64,000 nt of DNA from UBA8337 sp937907245 (GCA_965219485.1 OZ244774.1:62001-126000), one strand, 5' to 3'. Shown: positions 40,280 to 49,603, counted from the stretch's first letter. Made by a program: numbers and translations. Notes: a model not told the origin generated them from the letters alone.

Positions 40280-42151
40280 ATGAGCGAAAGCCCGCCCATT
40301 GAGAAAAGCGCGTCCAAGCCGAGCCGCTTTATGCGCCTGTTTTATTGGAGTAGCGTGACCGCAATTTGGGCGGTGATTGGCGTGGGCGTTTTGGTGTTCG
40401 CCTATGCTTTAGATTTGCCCGACACGGATGAATTATGGAAAATTGGCCCTAAGGCTGAATTGAGTATTTATGCGGCCAATGATGAATTAATCGCCCGGCG
40501 CGGACGCCGCGGTGGCCAGCCCTTGCAATATAAAGATTTTCCGCCTGCCTTGGTGCAGGCCGTTACCGCGATTGAAGACCGTCGTTTTTTCTCCCATTTT
40601 GGGCTCGACCCGCGCGGCTTCGTGCGCGCTTTCTGGGCCAACCTCTGGGCCGGACGAACCGTGCAAGGCGGCTCGACGCTGACCCAGCAATTGGCCAAAA
40701 ATGTTTTCCTCACGCCCGAGCGAACCTATAAGCGCAAAATCCAAGAATTGCTCTTGGCTTTCTGGCTGGAGGCGCAATTTAGCAAGCAAGACCTAATGGC
40801 GCTTTATCTCAATCGGGTCTATTTCGGGGCCGGCGCCTATGGCGTGCAGGCGGCGGCGGAAACCTATTTCAACCGACCGGTGCAAAGCTTAACCATAGGC
40901 GAAGCGGCTATGTTGGCAGGCCTATTGAAGGCGCCATCGAGATATGCGCCAACCCGCAACCCCGAAGCGGCTCGCGCGAGAACTCTGACTGTGCTCGGCG
41001 CGATGCGCGATGTTGGCCATATCACGGAGCAAGAAGCCGTGGCTTTAGCGGGCGCGCCCGTGAGTATTGTCAATCGCTCCTCCGATGCGGCGCATTATGC
41101 GGTCGATTGGACGCTCGATCAGTTGCCTGATTTTGTGGGTCGGCCGCGAGCGGATTTAGATGTTGTCACCACCCTAGACCCACGGTTGCAACTGGCGGCG
41201 GAGCGTTCCATCAAAGCGGTTTTGAACCGCTATGGGGAGGCCCGAAACGCAGGCCAAGCGGCGATGGTTGTCATGTCGCCCGATGGGGCCATTCGCGCCA
41301 TGGTGGGCGGCAAGTCCTACGCGGAAAGCACGTTTAACCGAGCCACAATGGCCAAACGCCAACCCGGCTCTTCGTTCAAACCGATTGTCTATTTGGCGGC
41401 TCTGGAAAACGGATTACTGCCTTCGCGTTTATATGAGGATGCTCCGATATCTGTGGGCGAATGGCAGCCTAAAAACTACAATGAAGAATACCTCGGGCTA
41501 ATTACCGCTCAAGTCGCTTTGGCCAAATCAATCAATACGGTGGCCGTGCAAGTCAGTGAAGAGACGGGACGCCCAGAGGTGATTGATATGGCGCGTCGTC
41601 TCGGCATTCGTTCTAGGCTTCGCCCGCATCCGTCTTTGGCGCTGGGCTCGTTTGAGGTCACCTTATTGGAACTCACTACGGCCTATGCCCATTTCGCCAA
41701 TGGCGGCAAACAGACCTTGCCGCATATTATCACCGATGTGATTACCAGCTCAGGCCATGTTTTATATGAGCGCAACGCCCCGAAGGCATTGCCCGTGGTG
41801 GCGCCGCATCATATTGGCACGCTCAACGAAATGTTGCGCAGCGCGGTTGAGACGGGGACGGGCAAACGAGCCCGGATAAAAGACTTGGATATCGCGGGGA
41901 AAACAGGCACCTCGCAGAATTGGCGCGATGCCTGGTTTGTCGGCTATACAGGCGCGCTCGTGGTCGGCGTGTGGGTTGGCAATGATGACAATAGCGCTAT
42001 GGCCAAAGTATCGGGCGGCGGCTTGCCCGCGCAAATTTGGCAGGATTTCATGGTGGGTCAAAAAAGCCTGAGCGCCGAAGTTGTGCTGCCCGGCGGAGAG
42101 GCCCCTGCGGGTGGCTTGCGCGGGTTATTGCGCCGTTTCTTTGGCGGTTAA
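40280..42151 (+). CDS. Class A penicillin-binding protein (PBP1A family)
   Basis: Bifunctional peptidoglycan synthase of 623 residues. An N-terminal membrane anchor (about 18-48) is followed by the glycosyltransferase domain (EDRRFFSHFGLDPRG, GGSTLTQQLAKN, EAQFSKQDLMALYLNRVYFG). The transpeptidase domain has S364xxK367 (PGSSFKP), S417xN (KSINTVA) and K541TGTS. It lacks the long interdomain insert of E. coli PBP1A and resembles the short 1A/1C-like forms of alphaproteobacteria. It follows gyrB by 18 bases and ends one base before the convergent SCO1 gene. Confidence 0.92.
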   Translation: MSESPPIEKSASKPSRFMRLFYWSSVTAIWAVIGVGVLVFAYALDLPDTDELWKIGPKAELSIYAANDELIARRGRRGGQPLQYKDFPPALVQAVTAIEDRRFFSHFGLDPRGFVRAFWANLWAGRTVQGGSTLTQQLAKNVFLTPERTYKRKIQELLLAFWLEAQFSKQDLMALYLNRVYFGAGAYGVQAAAETYFNRPVQSLTIGEAAMLAGLLKAPSRYAPTRNPEAARARTLTVLGAMRDVGHITEQEAVALAGAPVSIVNRSSDAAHYAVDWTLDQLPDFVGRPRADLDVVTTLDPRLQLAAERSIKAVLNRYGEARNAGQAAMVVMSPDGAIRAMVGGKSYAESTFNRATMAKRQPGSSFKPIVYLAALENGLLPSRLYEDAPISVGEWQPKNYNEEYLGLITAQVALAKSINTVAVQVSEETGRPEVIDMARRLGIRSRLRPHPSLALGSFEVTLLELTTAYAHFANGGKQTLPHIITDVITSSGHVLYERNAPKALPVVAPHHIGTLNEMLRSAVETGTGKRARIKDLDIAGKTGTSQNWRDAWFVGYTGALVVGVWVGNDDNSAMAKVSGGGLPAQIWQDFMVGQKSLSAEVVLPGGEAPAGGLRGLLRRFFGG

Positions 42152-42152
42152 T

Positions 42153-42779
42153 CTAGCGGATTTTAGCCGCGATTTTTTGCGCCAATACCTCTGGCTCTAG
42201 CGCGTGGTCGTAATGAGCCAAATATCGTCCCTTGCCATCCATCAGGTAGAAGAAAGAGGAATGGTCGACATTATAGCTGCCTTTATCTTGCGGGCTCGGC
42301 TCGGGTAGGTCGCGGCGAACGGCATAGACCCGAAAGGCTTTTTTCACTGCCGCAATTTGTTCAGGCGTGCCCGTCAGGCCAGATATTTTTGGGTGGAAAT
42401 AACTCAAATATTCAGCCAATTGCGCTGGCGTGTCACGCGCGGGGTCTACCGAAATAAATACGGGCTGGAGAGCCTTAAAGACTTTGGGGTTTTGCGCCTC
42501 TAGGGTTTCAAGCGCGGCTCCCATAACATCAAGCGACATCGGGCATACATCTGGGCAGTAGGTAAAGCCAAAATAAATCAACATTGGCGCCCCCGCGAAA
42601 TCTGCTTCGCTGCGCAGCTCCCCCTTTTCATTGGTCAGAGTAAACGCGCCGCCAATGGCAACCTCTTGAAAGTCACGCACGGAGGCTTCGCGCGTTTGTA
42701 GCTCCACCAGCAATAAGCCAAGCAAGGTCACTAGACCTGCGGCGGCGAGACTTAAACTTATTTTAAGGTTCTTCTTCAA
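42153..42779 (-). CDS. SCO1/SenC/PrrC copper chaperone
   Basis: Membrane-anchored thioredoxin-fold protein delivering copper to the CuA site of cytochrome c oxidase. An N-terminal membrane segment (LSLAAAGLVTLLGLLLVEL) precedes the copper ligands C75 and C79 (FTYCPDVCPMSL) and H173 (NVDHSSFFYLMD). I use the TTG at 42779 (208 residues) because GGGAGAG is seven bases before it; GTG 42785 is an alternative. It is divergent from the ankyrin-regB-regA genes, recalling the senC/prrC-regBA locus of Rhodobacter. Confidence 0.92.
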   Translation of the reverse strand: MKKNLKISLSLAAAGLVTLLGLLLVELQTREASVRDFQEVAIGGAFTLTNEKGELRSEADFAGAPMLIYFGFTYCPDVCPMSLDVMGAALETLEAQNPKVFKALQPVFISVDPARDTPAQLAEYLSYFHPKISGLTGTPEQIAAVKKAFRVYAVRRDLPEPSPQDKGSYNVDHSSFFYLMDGKGRYLAHYDHALEPEVLAQKIAAKIR

Positions 42780-42874
42780 GGTCACTCTCCCTTTAAAGCT
42801 GTTGGCGAAGAGGAATTGGCTAATTCTGATGAGCAGCTCTTTCCAATATCCTTGCAAGCGGTTATATCTTGGCC

Positions 42875-43471
42875 ATGACTTGCAAGCAATCCACCGATCA
42901 GCGACATAATCGCCTTGGCCTTTGGGTTTCGTGTGTGCCGCTTATTTTGGCTCTCTTATGGGTCTCCCCGCTTTCGGCACAACAAGTCCCTGTGGTTACC
43001 GATAATGGCCTCATCGAAGCGGCGCGCGCAGGCGATTTGGGCATGCTCAAAGCGGCTTATGCGGCGGGTTATTCGGTTGATAGTTTGGGCCGAAACGGCC
43101 AAAGCGCTTTGCATGCCGCTGCCGAGTGGGGACATTTGGGCGTGGTTCAGCAATTGCTCGACTGGGGCGCCAAGCCAGATAAGCGGGCCAAGACCCGACA
43201 TACGGCCATTGGCTATGCGGTGGTTTATGGTCATTCTGAGATTATCGGCGCGCTTTTAAAAGCCAAGGCCGACCCCAATCGGGCGGGCCCAAATTATGAA
43301 GTGCCGCTCATTACGGCCGCGCGATTGGGACATGAAAAAATTGTCCGCTTGCTGCTCGACGCCGGTGGCGATGTGAGCGAAACCGATAGCACGGGGCGAA
43401 CAGCCTCTGACTGGGCGCGCGAGATGCGCCATCCAAAAATTTTCGACCTCCTCAAAGCCGCGGGCGGTTAG
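42875..43471 (+). CDS. Exported ankyrin-repeat protein
   Basis: 198-residue protein with a signal peptide (LGLWVSCVPLILALLWVSPLSAQQ) and four to five ankyrin repeats filling the rest: DNGLIEAARAGDLGMLKAAY, GQSALHAAAEWGHLGVVQQLL, HTAIGYAVVYGHSEIIGALL, EVPLITAARLGHEKIVRLLL and RTASDWAREMRHPKIFDLL. It is likely a periplasmic protein-interaction module. It stands between senC and regB and ends eight bases before regB, so it is probably co-transcribed with the redox regulators. No partner can be named. Start ATG 42875 is preferred to TTG 42869. Confidence 0.82.
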   Translation: MTCKQSTDQRHNRLGLWVSCVPLILALLWVSPLSAQQVPVVTDNGLIEAARAGDLGMLKAAYAAGYSVDSLGRNGQSALHAAAEWGHLGVVQQLLDWGAKPDKRAKTRHTAIGYAVVYGHSEIIGALLKAKADPNRAGPNYEVPLITAARLGHEKIVRLLLDAGGDVSETDSTGRTASDWAREMRHPKIFDLLKAAGG

Positions 43472-43479
43472 GCGAGGCT

Positions 43480-44841
43480 ATGGGGCAAAACAGCATGACG
43501 CAAAATACCAATAGCCGACCCTATGGGGAGCTAGAGGCGGATGGAGAACCGGTTGCGGTTGTGCGCTTGCGGGTGCAATTGGTTCTGCGCTGGTTGGCTA
43601 TTATCGGTCAGCTGGTCGCCGTGTTGGTTATTTATTTTGGTTTCGGCTTTTCGCTGCCTTTGACCGCATGTCTTGTGGTTATCGGGCTGGCGGTGGCGCT
43701 GAACTTAAGCCTTATCCTTCAGTTTCCCGCCAATCATTTCTTGAACCGCCGAGAGACCGCCAGCTATTTGGCCTATGACATTGCGCAATTGGGGTTGCTG
43801 CTATTCTTGACCGGCGGCGTGATGAACCCATTTGCTTTATTGCTCTTGGCGCCGGTCACAATATCCGCCAGCTTGCTAAATGCGCGCACCACCGCAATTC
43901 TCATTGTTTTTGCCGGGCTGATTGTCAGTTTTCTTGCGCTCTATCACTTGCCGTTGCCATGGCGTGGCACACCGCCGTTAATTCCCGACTTGTTTCGCTT
44001 CGGCGTTTGGGCCGCCTTAATGCTGGCACTGGCTTTTATTCCGGCCTACGTCTGGCGGGTTAGCCGTGAGGGGCGTCGCATGTCGGCGGCCTTAACGGCC
44101 ACGCGCTCGGTTTTGGCGCGCGAGCAACGCCTATCAGCGCTGGATGGCATGGCCGCAGCGGCAGCGCATCAGCTTGGCACCCCTTTGGGCACGATTGTTT
44201 TGGTGCTCAGCGAATTGGGCGCGCGCGATGATTTGCCCGAAGGCTTGAGCGATGATGTGGCGCTCATGCGCGAACAGGCTTTGCGGTGTCGCGATATTTT
44301 GTCGTCGCTGAGCAGCGAAGACAATGACCCGGTAATTTCGCGCATTTCTTTGCGAGGGCTGCTGGAAGAAGCGGTTTTGGAAGCTGGCGAACACGACAAA
44401 CAAATTTTTGTGTCGAGCAAAGCCAATGGTCTTTTGGCCACCAGTGAGCCCATGGTGACGCGCCAGCCCGAGCTGATTTATGGGCTTGGCAACCTCATCG
44501 AGAATGCGGCCGAATTTGCCCAAAGCTCAGTTTGGGTGCAAGCCACCTATTCCGCGCAGCAAGTGGTCATCGAAATTGTCGATGATGGCCCGGGCTTTGC
44601 TGCCGATATTCTTACCCATTTGGGCGAGCCCTATACCTCGTCGCGCCGCTCTAAGTTCAGTCGAGATGAGACCGGCGATTTCGGCCTTGGACTGGGCTTT
44701 TTTATTGCGCGCACGCTCCTGCAGCGTTCGGGCGGGAAAATTAATGCGCGTAATTTAAAAGTAACAGAAATGGTCGATGGCCAAATGCCTGGTGGCGCCT
44801 GTGTGCGTGTGGTCTGGCCGCGCGATAGTCTGGCTCGCTAA
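43480..44841 (+). CDS. regB: Redox sensor histidine kinase RegB/PrrB/ActS type
   Basis: Membrane sensor kinase of 453 residues. Six hydrophobic segments lie between about 35 and 195, including the quinone-sensing GGxxNPF motif at 112-118 (GGVMNPF). The H-box has phosphoacceptor H230 in AAAAHQLGTPLGTI. The redox-active cysteine of the family is C270 in EQALRCRDIL. N-, G1- and G2-boxes follow (GNLIENAAEFA, DDGPGFAADIL, GLGLGFFIARTLL). All three RegB-defining motifs are present. It is paired with regA 69 bases downstream. Confidence 0.93.
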   Translation: MGQNSMTQNTNSRPYGELEADGEPVAVVRLRVQLVLRWLAIIGQLVAVLVIYFGFGFSLPLTACLVVIGLAVALNLSLILQFPANHFLNRRETASYLAYDIAQLGLLLFLTGGVMNPFALLLLAPVTISASLLNARTTAILIVFAGLIVSFLALYHLPLPWRGTPPLIPDLFRFGVWAALMLALAFIPAYVWRVSREGRRMSAALTATRSVLAREQRLSALDGMAAAAAHQLGTPLGTIVLVLSELGARDDLPEGLSDDVALMREQALRCRDILSSLSSEDNDPVISRISLRGLLEEAVLEAGEHDKQIFVSSKANGLLATSEPMVTRQPELIYGLGNLIENAAEFAQSSVWVQATYSAQQVVIEIVDDGPGFAADILTHLGEPYTSSRRSKFSRDETGDFGLGLGFFIARTLLQRSGGKINARNLKVTEMVDGQMPGGACVRVVWPRDSLAR

Positions 44842-44910
44842 TTTCGTCTCAAGACTTTGAAAGCCGGAATAAACACCCTATATCATGGACTATCCACGAT
44901 GGAGCTAGAT

Positions 44911-45468
44911 ATGACGGACGCAAAAAACTCTCCCCAAGATCACACAGGCCAGGACCTATTGATCGTTGATGATGACCAGCCTTGGCTGACGCGCCTTTCG
45001 CGCGCCATGGAAACGCGCGGGTATACGGTACATAGCGCCGGCTCGGTTGCGGCGGGCATTGCGATGGGCAAATCGGTAAAGCCAGCTTTTGCCGTGGTAG
45101 ATATGCGCCTTGAAGATGGCAATGGGTTGGATGTGGTAGAAAGCCTGCAAGCAGATAATCCAGACGCTCGTATTATTATGCTGACTGGCTATGGCAATAT
45201 TGCGACGGCTGTAGAGGCGGTAAAACGCGGCGCCGTTGATTATTTGGCAAAACCTGCGGATGCGGATGAAATTCATGCGGCCTTGGTTGCCGAGCCAGAG
45301 GGCCGCGCGGCCCCGCCGGAAAATCCAATGTCGGCAGACCGTGTGCGTTGGGAACATATTCAACGCGTATTCGAATTATGCGATCGCAATGTGTCGGAAA
45401 CCGCGCGGCGGCTAAATATGCACCGTCGTACGTTGCAGCGTATTCTGGCCAAGCGCGCACCTCGCTAA
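44911..45468 (+). CDS. regA: Response regulator RegA/PrrA/ActR type
   Basis: Response regulator of 185 residues, the usual RegA size. The receiver domain has the acid pocket DDD (20-22), phosphoacceptor D64, T92 and K114. A short Pro-rich linker (RAAPPENP, about 132-139) leads to a Fis-type helix-turn-helix (VSETARRLNMHRRTLQRILAKR, written here in two parts: VSETARRLNMH and RRTLQRILAKR). The ATG at 44911 has GGAG six bases upstream; upstream in-frame starts are less likely. It would control respiration and redox balance genes in response to RegB. Confidence 0.94.
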   Translation: MTDAKNSPQDHTGQDLLIVDDDQPWLTRLSRAMETRGYTVHSAGSVAAGIAMGKSVKPAFAVVDMRLEDGNGLDVVESLQADNPDARIIMLTGYGNIATAVEAVKRGAVDYLAKPADADEIHAALVAEPEGRAAPPENPMSADRVRWEHIQRVFELCDRNVSETARRLNMHRRTLQRILAKRAPR

Positions 45469-45486
45469 GGGTGAGCTCATTCGCGG

Positions 45487-45990
45487 TTATTTTTGACTTC
45501 TAGTCCAGCGAAACCCGCCGATGCGAGCCAATCGGCGCATTAAGATACTGCGTCTGGCGGCGGCGAGTTTTTGCAAAATAGCGGGGCGGATAATTTCAGC
45601 TCCATAAGCATCCGCAAAAATATAGCCGACGTCTTCAGGCAGTTTCTCGACCGGAAAATCAGGCGCGACGGCAAAAAAGAATCGATCACAATAGGGTAAA
45701 TATTCCGGCCATTTTTTATCGGCCTGGAAATCAGCCAAGCCACTTTTAATCTCAATAATCCACAGCTCGCCCTTATGGGTAATGCCTACTAAATCGGCGC
45801 GGCGGTAATTGGGCAGAGAAATTTCTGGCATACAAGCGGTGTTTTGTTGGATGAGCATGCGCGTTACCCCGCGTTGAATGGCACGCGCCGCTTCAGATTG
45901 GCGCCCATCTTCGGGCGCTAAATCGGTGAGTTGCAGCTCATTTTCGGGGGTCTCTAGATCTGTCATAAAGTCTGTCATAAAATCTGTCAT
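45487..45990 (-). CDS. MmcB-family DNA repair protein
   Basis: 167-residue PD-(D/E)xK nuclease-like protein. The core RRADLVGITHKGELWIIEIKSG (in parts RRADLVGITH and LWIIEIKSG) gives the D-ExK site, followed by DFQADKKWPEYLPYCDRFFFAV and FADAYGAEII. MmcB is an SOS-linked alphaproteobacterial repair factor. The N-terminus consists of MTDF-MTDF-MTDL, encoded by a 12-bp DNA repeat, giving three equivalent start codons. It is convergent with regA. Confidence 0.87.
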   Translation of the reverse strand: MTDFMTDFMTDLETPENELQLTDLAPEDGRQSEAARAIQRGVTRMLIQQNTACMPEISLPNYRRADLVGITHKGELWIIEIKSGLADFQADKKWPEYLPYCDRFFFAVAPDFPVEKLPEDVGYIFADAYGAEIIRPAILQKLAAARRSILMRRLARIGGFRWTRSQK

Positions 45991-45994
45991 AGGT
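45959..45994. repeat. 12-bp tandem repeat, three copies, at the mmcB start
   Basis: TCTGTCATAAAG, TCTGTCATAAAA and TCTGTCATAGGT at 45959, 45971 and 45983. On the minus strand each unit holds an ATG, so the array triplicates the start codon. The gap from here to 46223 shows no gene and only a weak promoter-like TTGCTT/TATGTG pair. Confidence 0.93.
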
Positions 45995-46223
45995 CTTTCA
46001 TACGCAAAAATTTACCTTTTTAGGGGCCCAAAAGGGTTTCGCCTCTGTTTATCCGAAGTTGATTACCACAATAGCAAGAGGCTTGGCGCTCGGCCAGTCG
46101 CCTGCGGCATTATTATCACCCGAAAAAGGCCAGTTTTTGCTTGAATGAGTATAGGCTTTTATGTGACATTCCCCTCTTGGGAGATGCGCCTTGCGCATTG
46201 TCTTTGGCTTTTGGGAGGGCCTT

Positions 46224-48824
46224 ATGGTTCAAAAATTAGAAGAAATTATCTTTCGCTTTCGGGGTGTCATTTTAGCCCTTTTCGCTGCTTTTACGCTTTA
46301 CAGTGGGTATTACGCGACCAACTTGAAAATGACCGCTGGCTTTGAAAAGCAATTACCAGCTGGTCACGAATATATTCAAACTTTCCAAGAATACCGTGAC
46401 CGCTTGTTCGGCTCGAACCGCATTATTGTGGTTTTGAAGGAACGCGAAGGTAAGATTTGGAATAAGGACTTCTTTTCTACTTACAAAGAACTGACAGATG
46501 CCTTGTTCTACATGCCAGGTGTGGCGCGCCACACACTGACCTCGTTGTGGACTCCCAACTCTCGTTATTTTGAAATTACCGAAGATGGCTTTGTGGCCGA
46601 TGATGTAATTCCGGGAACAATCACGATCGACAATATTGATAGTGATTGTGTGTCGCGGCTGAAAACAGCCAGCTTGGCCACGACATGTGAGCCGGCTCTC
46701 GACATTATTGCCAATAACGTTATTCGCGGCGGCTTTGTTGGTCGTTTGGTTGCCAATGACTTCTCAGCCGCCATGGTGCGGGCCGAGCTTTTGGACGTCG
46801 ATGTAAAAACCGGCGAGCGCCTCGATTACTTCGATTTGGCCGATAAACTGGAAACAGAAATTCGTGGCAAATTCGAAAGCGACAAATATGAAGTGCAAAT
46901 CATTGGCTTTGCGAAACTTATTGGCGATATCGCCGATGGGGCGAGCACCGTGGTGCAGTTCTTTGCGGTCGCTTTAGTACTGACTATTTTGTCGGTATAT
47001 CTTTATGCCCGCTCGGTCATCCTCACGTTCTTGCCGTTGTTCTGCTCGTTGACCTCTTTGGTCTGGCAGTTCGGTATTTTGAACATTTTGGGCTATGGCT
47101 TGGATCCACTGGCTGTGCTGGTGCCGTTCCTCGTATTTGCTATTGGGGTGAGCCATGGGGTGCAACAGATCAACTTGATTACGGCGGAAATATCTTCCGG
47201 TAAATCAAGTGAGGAAGCGGCGCGTGCCAGCTTCCGTGGCTTGTTGATTCCAGGTTCGATGGCCCTCATCACCGATTTGGTGGGTTTTGGGACTCTTATC
47301 CTTATCCCGATCCAGATGATTCAAGAATTGGCCATCACCGCTTCGATTGGTGTGGCGCTTAAAATTCTGACCAATCTGATTATGTTGCCGGTTCTGGCGA
47401 GTTACTTCCCCATTGAAGATGGCTTTGTGGAGCGTGCCGCCAAGGCGCGTGCCAGCCGAGTTGTCTTAATGCAAAAACTGGGAAATATCGCCAATCCGCG
47501 TAACGCCGTGATTGTGGTTTTCTTGGCTGTTATCTTGTTCGTTACCGCGTTCATTCAAAGCCAAAACCGCCACGTAGGTGCGCTTCATGCGGGCTCTCCA
47601 GAGCTGCGCGAAGAAGCTCGCTACAATGCAGATAGTCGCCAGATTGCAGAGAAATTTGCGCTTGGCCTCAATCTCTTGACGGTCATCGTGGAAACCCCAC
47701 GCGAAGCCTGCATCAATTATCCATATATGAAATACCTCAATGAATTCACTTGGTATTTGCGTAATGTGGAAGGTGTGTCGCTGGTTCTGTCGTTGCCTTA
47801 TGTGACGCGCCAATCCAGCTCTGGCTTTAACGAGGGCAATCTGAAATGGCAGGCCTTGCCGCGCAATAAGTTTGCGCTGGTTCAGTCTCAGTCGCCAATT
47901 GGCGCCTCGACGGGTCTGCTCAACGAAGAGTGCACTTTGCTAACGCAGTTGATTTTCTTGGATGATTCAAAAGCCACAACCATTTCGGGTGTGACCGATG
48001 CCATCAAAGACTTCCGCATCAACAACCCATCGCCAGTCGCTGACCTGCATATTGTCACCGACCCACCGATGCGCGACGCTGGCAATATTGACCTCGGCAT
48101 TAAAACCGATGTGGTGGATGATGGCGTAAGCTCGGCTTTGGCCATTACCTATGATGTGAATGAAAGCACGCCGGAAGAACTGCTAGCCGCAGTTCGGGAG
48201 CAAGGCGTGAAGATTGACAGCCACGAAGTGGTGTCGGTGAAAATCCGATTGGCTTCGGGTAACATGGGCGTTGCTGCGGCGGTGAACGAAGAGATTGAAG
48301 TCTCTGAATTGCCAATGATGCTCTACGTCTATCTGACCATTATCGCCTTGGTTATCATCACCTACCGCGATTGGCGGGCTACGGTGGCTTGTTGTGTGCC
48401 GCTAACTCTGGCCACTTTCATGGGCTATTGGTTCATGGAAGTGCTGGAAATTGGTCTGACCGTGGCGACTTTGCCGGTGATGGTGCTGGCTGTGGGGCTG
48501 GGTGTAGACTATGCGTTCTACATCTATAACCGCATTCAGTATCACCTCTCGACAGGCCTTGATGTAACGGAAAGCTTTAAGTTGACCCTCAATGAAACCG
48601 GTATGGCTGTGGTATTTACCGCGCTTACGCTGGCTGTGGGTGTATCGACTTGGGCCTTCTCCGCCTTGAAATTCCAAGCGGATATGGGACTGCTGCTAAC
48701 CTTTATGTTCATGATCAATATGATTATGGCGGTAACGGTTCTGCCAGCTCTGGCCGTGGTACTGGAAATGATTGTGCCGCGCAAAAACCCACCTAAGCCA
48801 CCAAGTGGGGCTTTGGCTCACTAA
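46224..48824 (+). CDS. RND/MMPL-family transporter
   Basis: Large inner-membrane exporter of 866 residues with the two-fold RND layout: one N-terminal span, a soluble loop, a five-span block (about 245-420), then the same again (loop about 470-690, spans from about 705). TM10 carries GVGLGVDYAFYIYNR, with the proton-relay Asp-Tyr of MMPL proteins. The equivalent TM4 reads FAIGVSHGVQQ and lacks it. No TolC-type partner or adaptor lies nearby. Substrate unknown; lipids or hydrophobic compounds are typical. GGGAGG six bases before ATG 46224 decides the start. A terminator follows. Confidence 0.88.
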   Translation: MVQKLEEIIFRFRGVILALFAAFTLYSGYYATNLKMTAGFEKQLPAGHEYIQTFQEYRDRLFGSNRIIVVLKEREGKIWNKDFFSTYKELTDALFYMPGVARHTLTSLWTPNSRYFEITEDGFVADDVIPGTITIDNIDSDCVSRLKTASLATTCEPALDIIANNVIRGGFVGRLVANDFSAAMVRAELLDVDVKTGERLDYFDLADKLETEIRGKFESDKYEVQIIGFAKLIGDIADGASTVVQFFAVALVLTILSVYLYARSVILTFLPLFCSLTSLVWQFGILNILGYGLDPLAVLVPFLVFAIGVSHGVQQINLITAEISSGKSSEEAARASFRGLLIPGSMALITDLVGFGTLILIPIQMIQELAITASIGVALKILTNLIMLPVLASYFPIEDGFVERAAKARASRVVLMQKLGNIANPRNAVIVVFLAVILFVTAFIQSQNRHVGALHAGSPELREEARYNADSRQIAEKFALGLNLLTVIVETPREACINYPYMKYLNEFTWYLRNVEGVSLVLSLPYVTRQSSSGFNEGNLKWQALPRNKFALVQSQSPIGASTGLLNEECTLLTQLIFLDDSKATTISGVTDAIKDFRINNPSPVADLHIVTDPPMRDAGNIDLGIKTDVVDDGVSSALAITYDVNESTPEELLAAVREQGVKIDSHEVVSVKIRLASGNMGVAAAVNEEIEVSELPMMLYVYLTIIALVIITYRDWRATVACCVPLTLATFMGYWFMEVLEIGLTVATLPVMVLAVGLGVDYAFYIYNRIQYHLSTGLDVTESFKLTLNETGMAVVFTALTLAVGVSTWAFSALKFQADMGLLLTFMFMINMIMAVTVLPALAVVLEMIVPRKNPPKPPSGALAH

Positions 48825-48841
48825 GTGAGTGACAATAAAAC

Positions 48842-48873
48842 AAACCCCGGCAAAGCAATTTGCCGGGGTTTTT
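48842..48873. terminator. Intrinsic terminator after the RND transporter gene
   Basis: AAACCCCGGCAAA (48842-48854) pairs perfectly with TTTGCCGGGGTTT (48859-48871) around GCAA, followed by a T-run. It can serve the convergent HAD gene too. Confidence 0.92.
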
Positions 48874-48901
48874 TTACGCCAATAAAATAAATCAAATGAG
48901 A

Positions 48902-49579
48902 TTAGCCAACCGCGTGCCCCAATAAGGCACTTAAATCAGCAATGCCTTGCGCCGCTGATACGACTTTTACCGTGCCCATACCCATAGCGCGGGCCGGCTT
49001 TAAATTAATACCAAGGTCATCTAGAAACACGCAATCGCTGGGGATGACGCCCAGCTTGTCGCAAGCCATTTGGTAAATCGCAGGGTCTGGTTTGCGCACG
49101 CCCACTTCTGAGCTTTCGATAACATGCTCGAATAAGGCCATCACCTGCGCCACGGCGTCGGCTTTTTCTTGTGTGCGTGCCATACCAGCGCCCGCGCCGG
49201 TTTTCACATTATTTGTAATACAGGCAATGCGATAGCCATCGGCTTTCAGTCTATTCAACACGGCCACCATTTCAGGGCGAATGGAACCCGCCAGAAGCGC
49301 CAAGACATCGCTCCCCCGCACCGTGTGGCCTTGCGCTTCGGCTTCTTTCAGAAAGGCTGTATCAAAGGTGGCTGCATTTATGTCATTGCGCTCAAATTGC
49401 GCCCAAGCATTGGTGTCCGGATTGGTGGAATTAATGCCACGGATAAAGTTTTCGGGAAGGCCGTTTTGCTTCTCGTAAGTTGCAAAGGCCTCGAAAGGGC
49501 TGGAAGTTATCACGCCGCCAAAGTCCCATAAAACGGCTTTATAAGTTTGTGTTTTCGCTAAGGTCTCTTCTTGTGTCAT
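48902..49579 (-). CDS. HAD-superfamily hydrolase (subfamily IA)
   Basis: 225-residue haloacid-dehalogenase-type hydrolase. Motif I is AVLWDFGGVITSSPF, where the second Asp of DxD is replaced by Gly as in epoxide-hydrolase-N/ACAD10-like members. Motif II is ITNN, the lysine is in VGVRKPDPAIYQMA, and motif III is FLDDLGINLKPARAMGM. An alpha-helical cap (about 40-110) is present. Substrate is unknown. AGGAG precedes the ATG. It is convergent with the RND gene and divergent from the next membrane protein. Confidence 0.85.
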   Translation of the reverse strand: MTQEETLAKTQTYKAVLWDFGGVITSSPFEAFATYEKQNGLPENFIRGINSTNPDTNAWAQFERNDINAATFDTAFLKEAEAQGHTVRGSDVLALLAGSIRPEMVAVLNRLKADGYRIACITNNVKTGAGAGMARTQEKADAVAQVMALFEHVIESSEVGVRKPDPAIYQMACDKLGVIPSDCVFLDDLGINLKPARAMGMGTVKVVSAAQGIADLSALLGHAVG

Positions 49580-49603
49580 GGCGGGCTCCTTTGCCTAAAT
49601 GAT

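Noticed and set aside
46145..46345. 66-codon ORF before the RND transporter gene
   Set aside because: It overlaps the start of the transporter in another frame and has no ribosome site or recognisable features.
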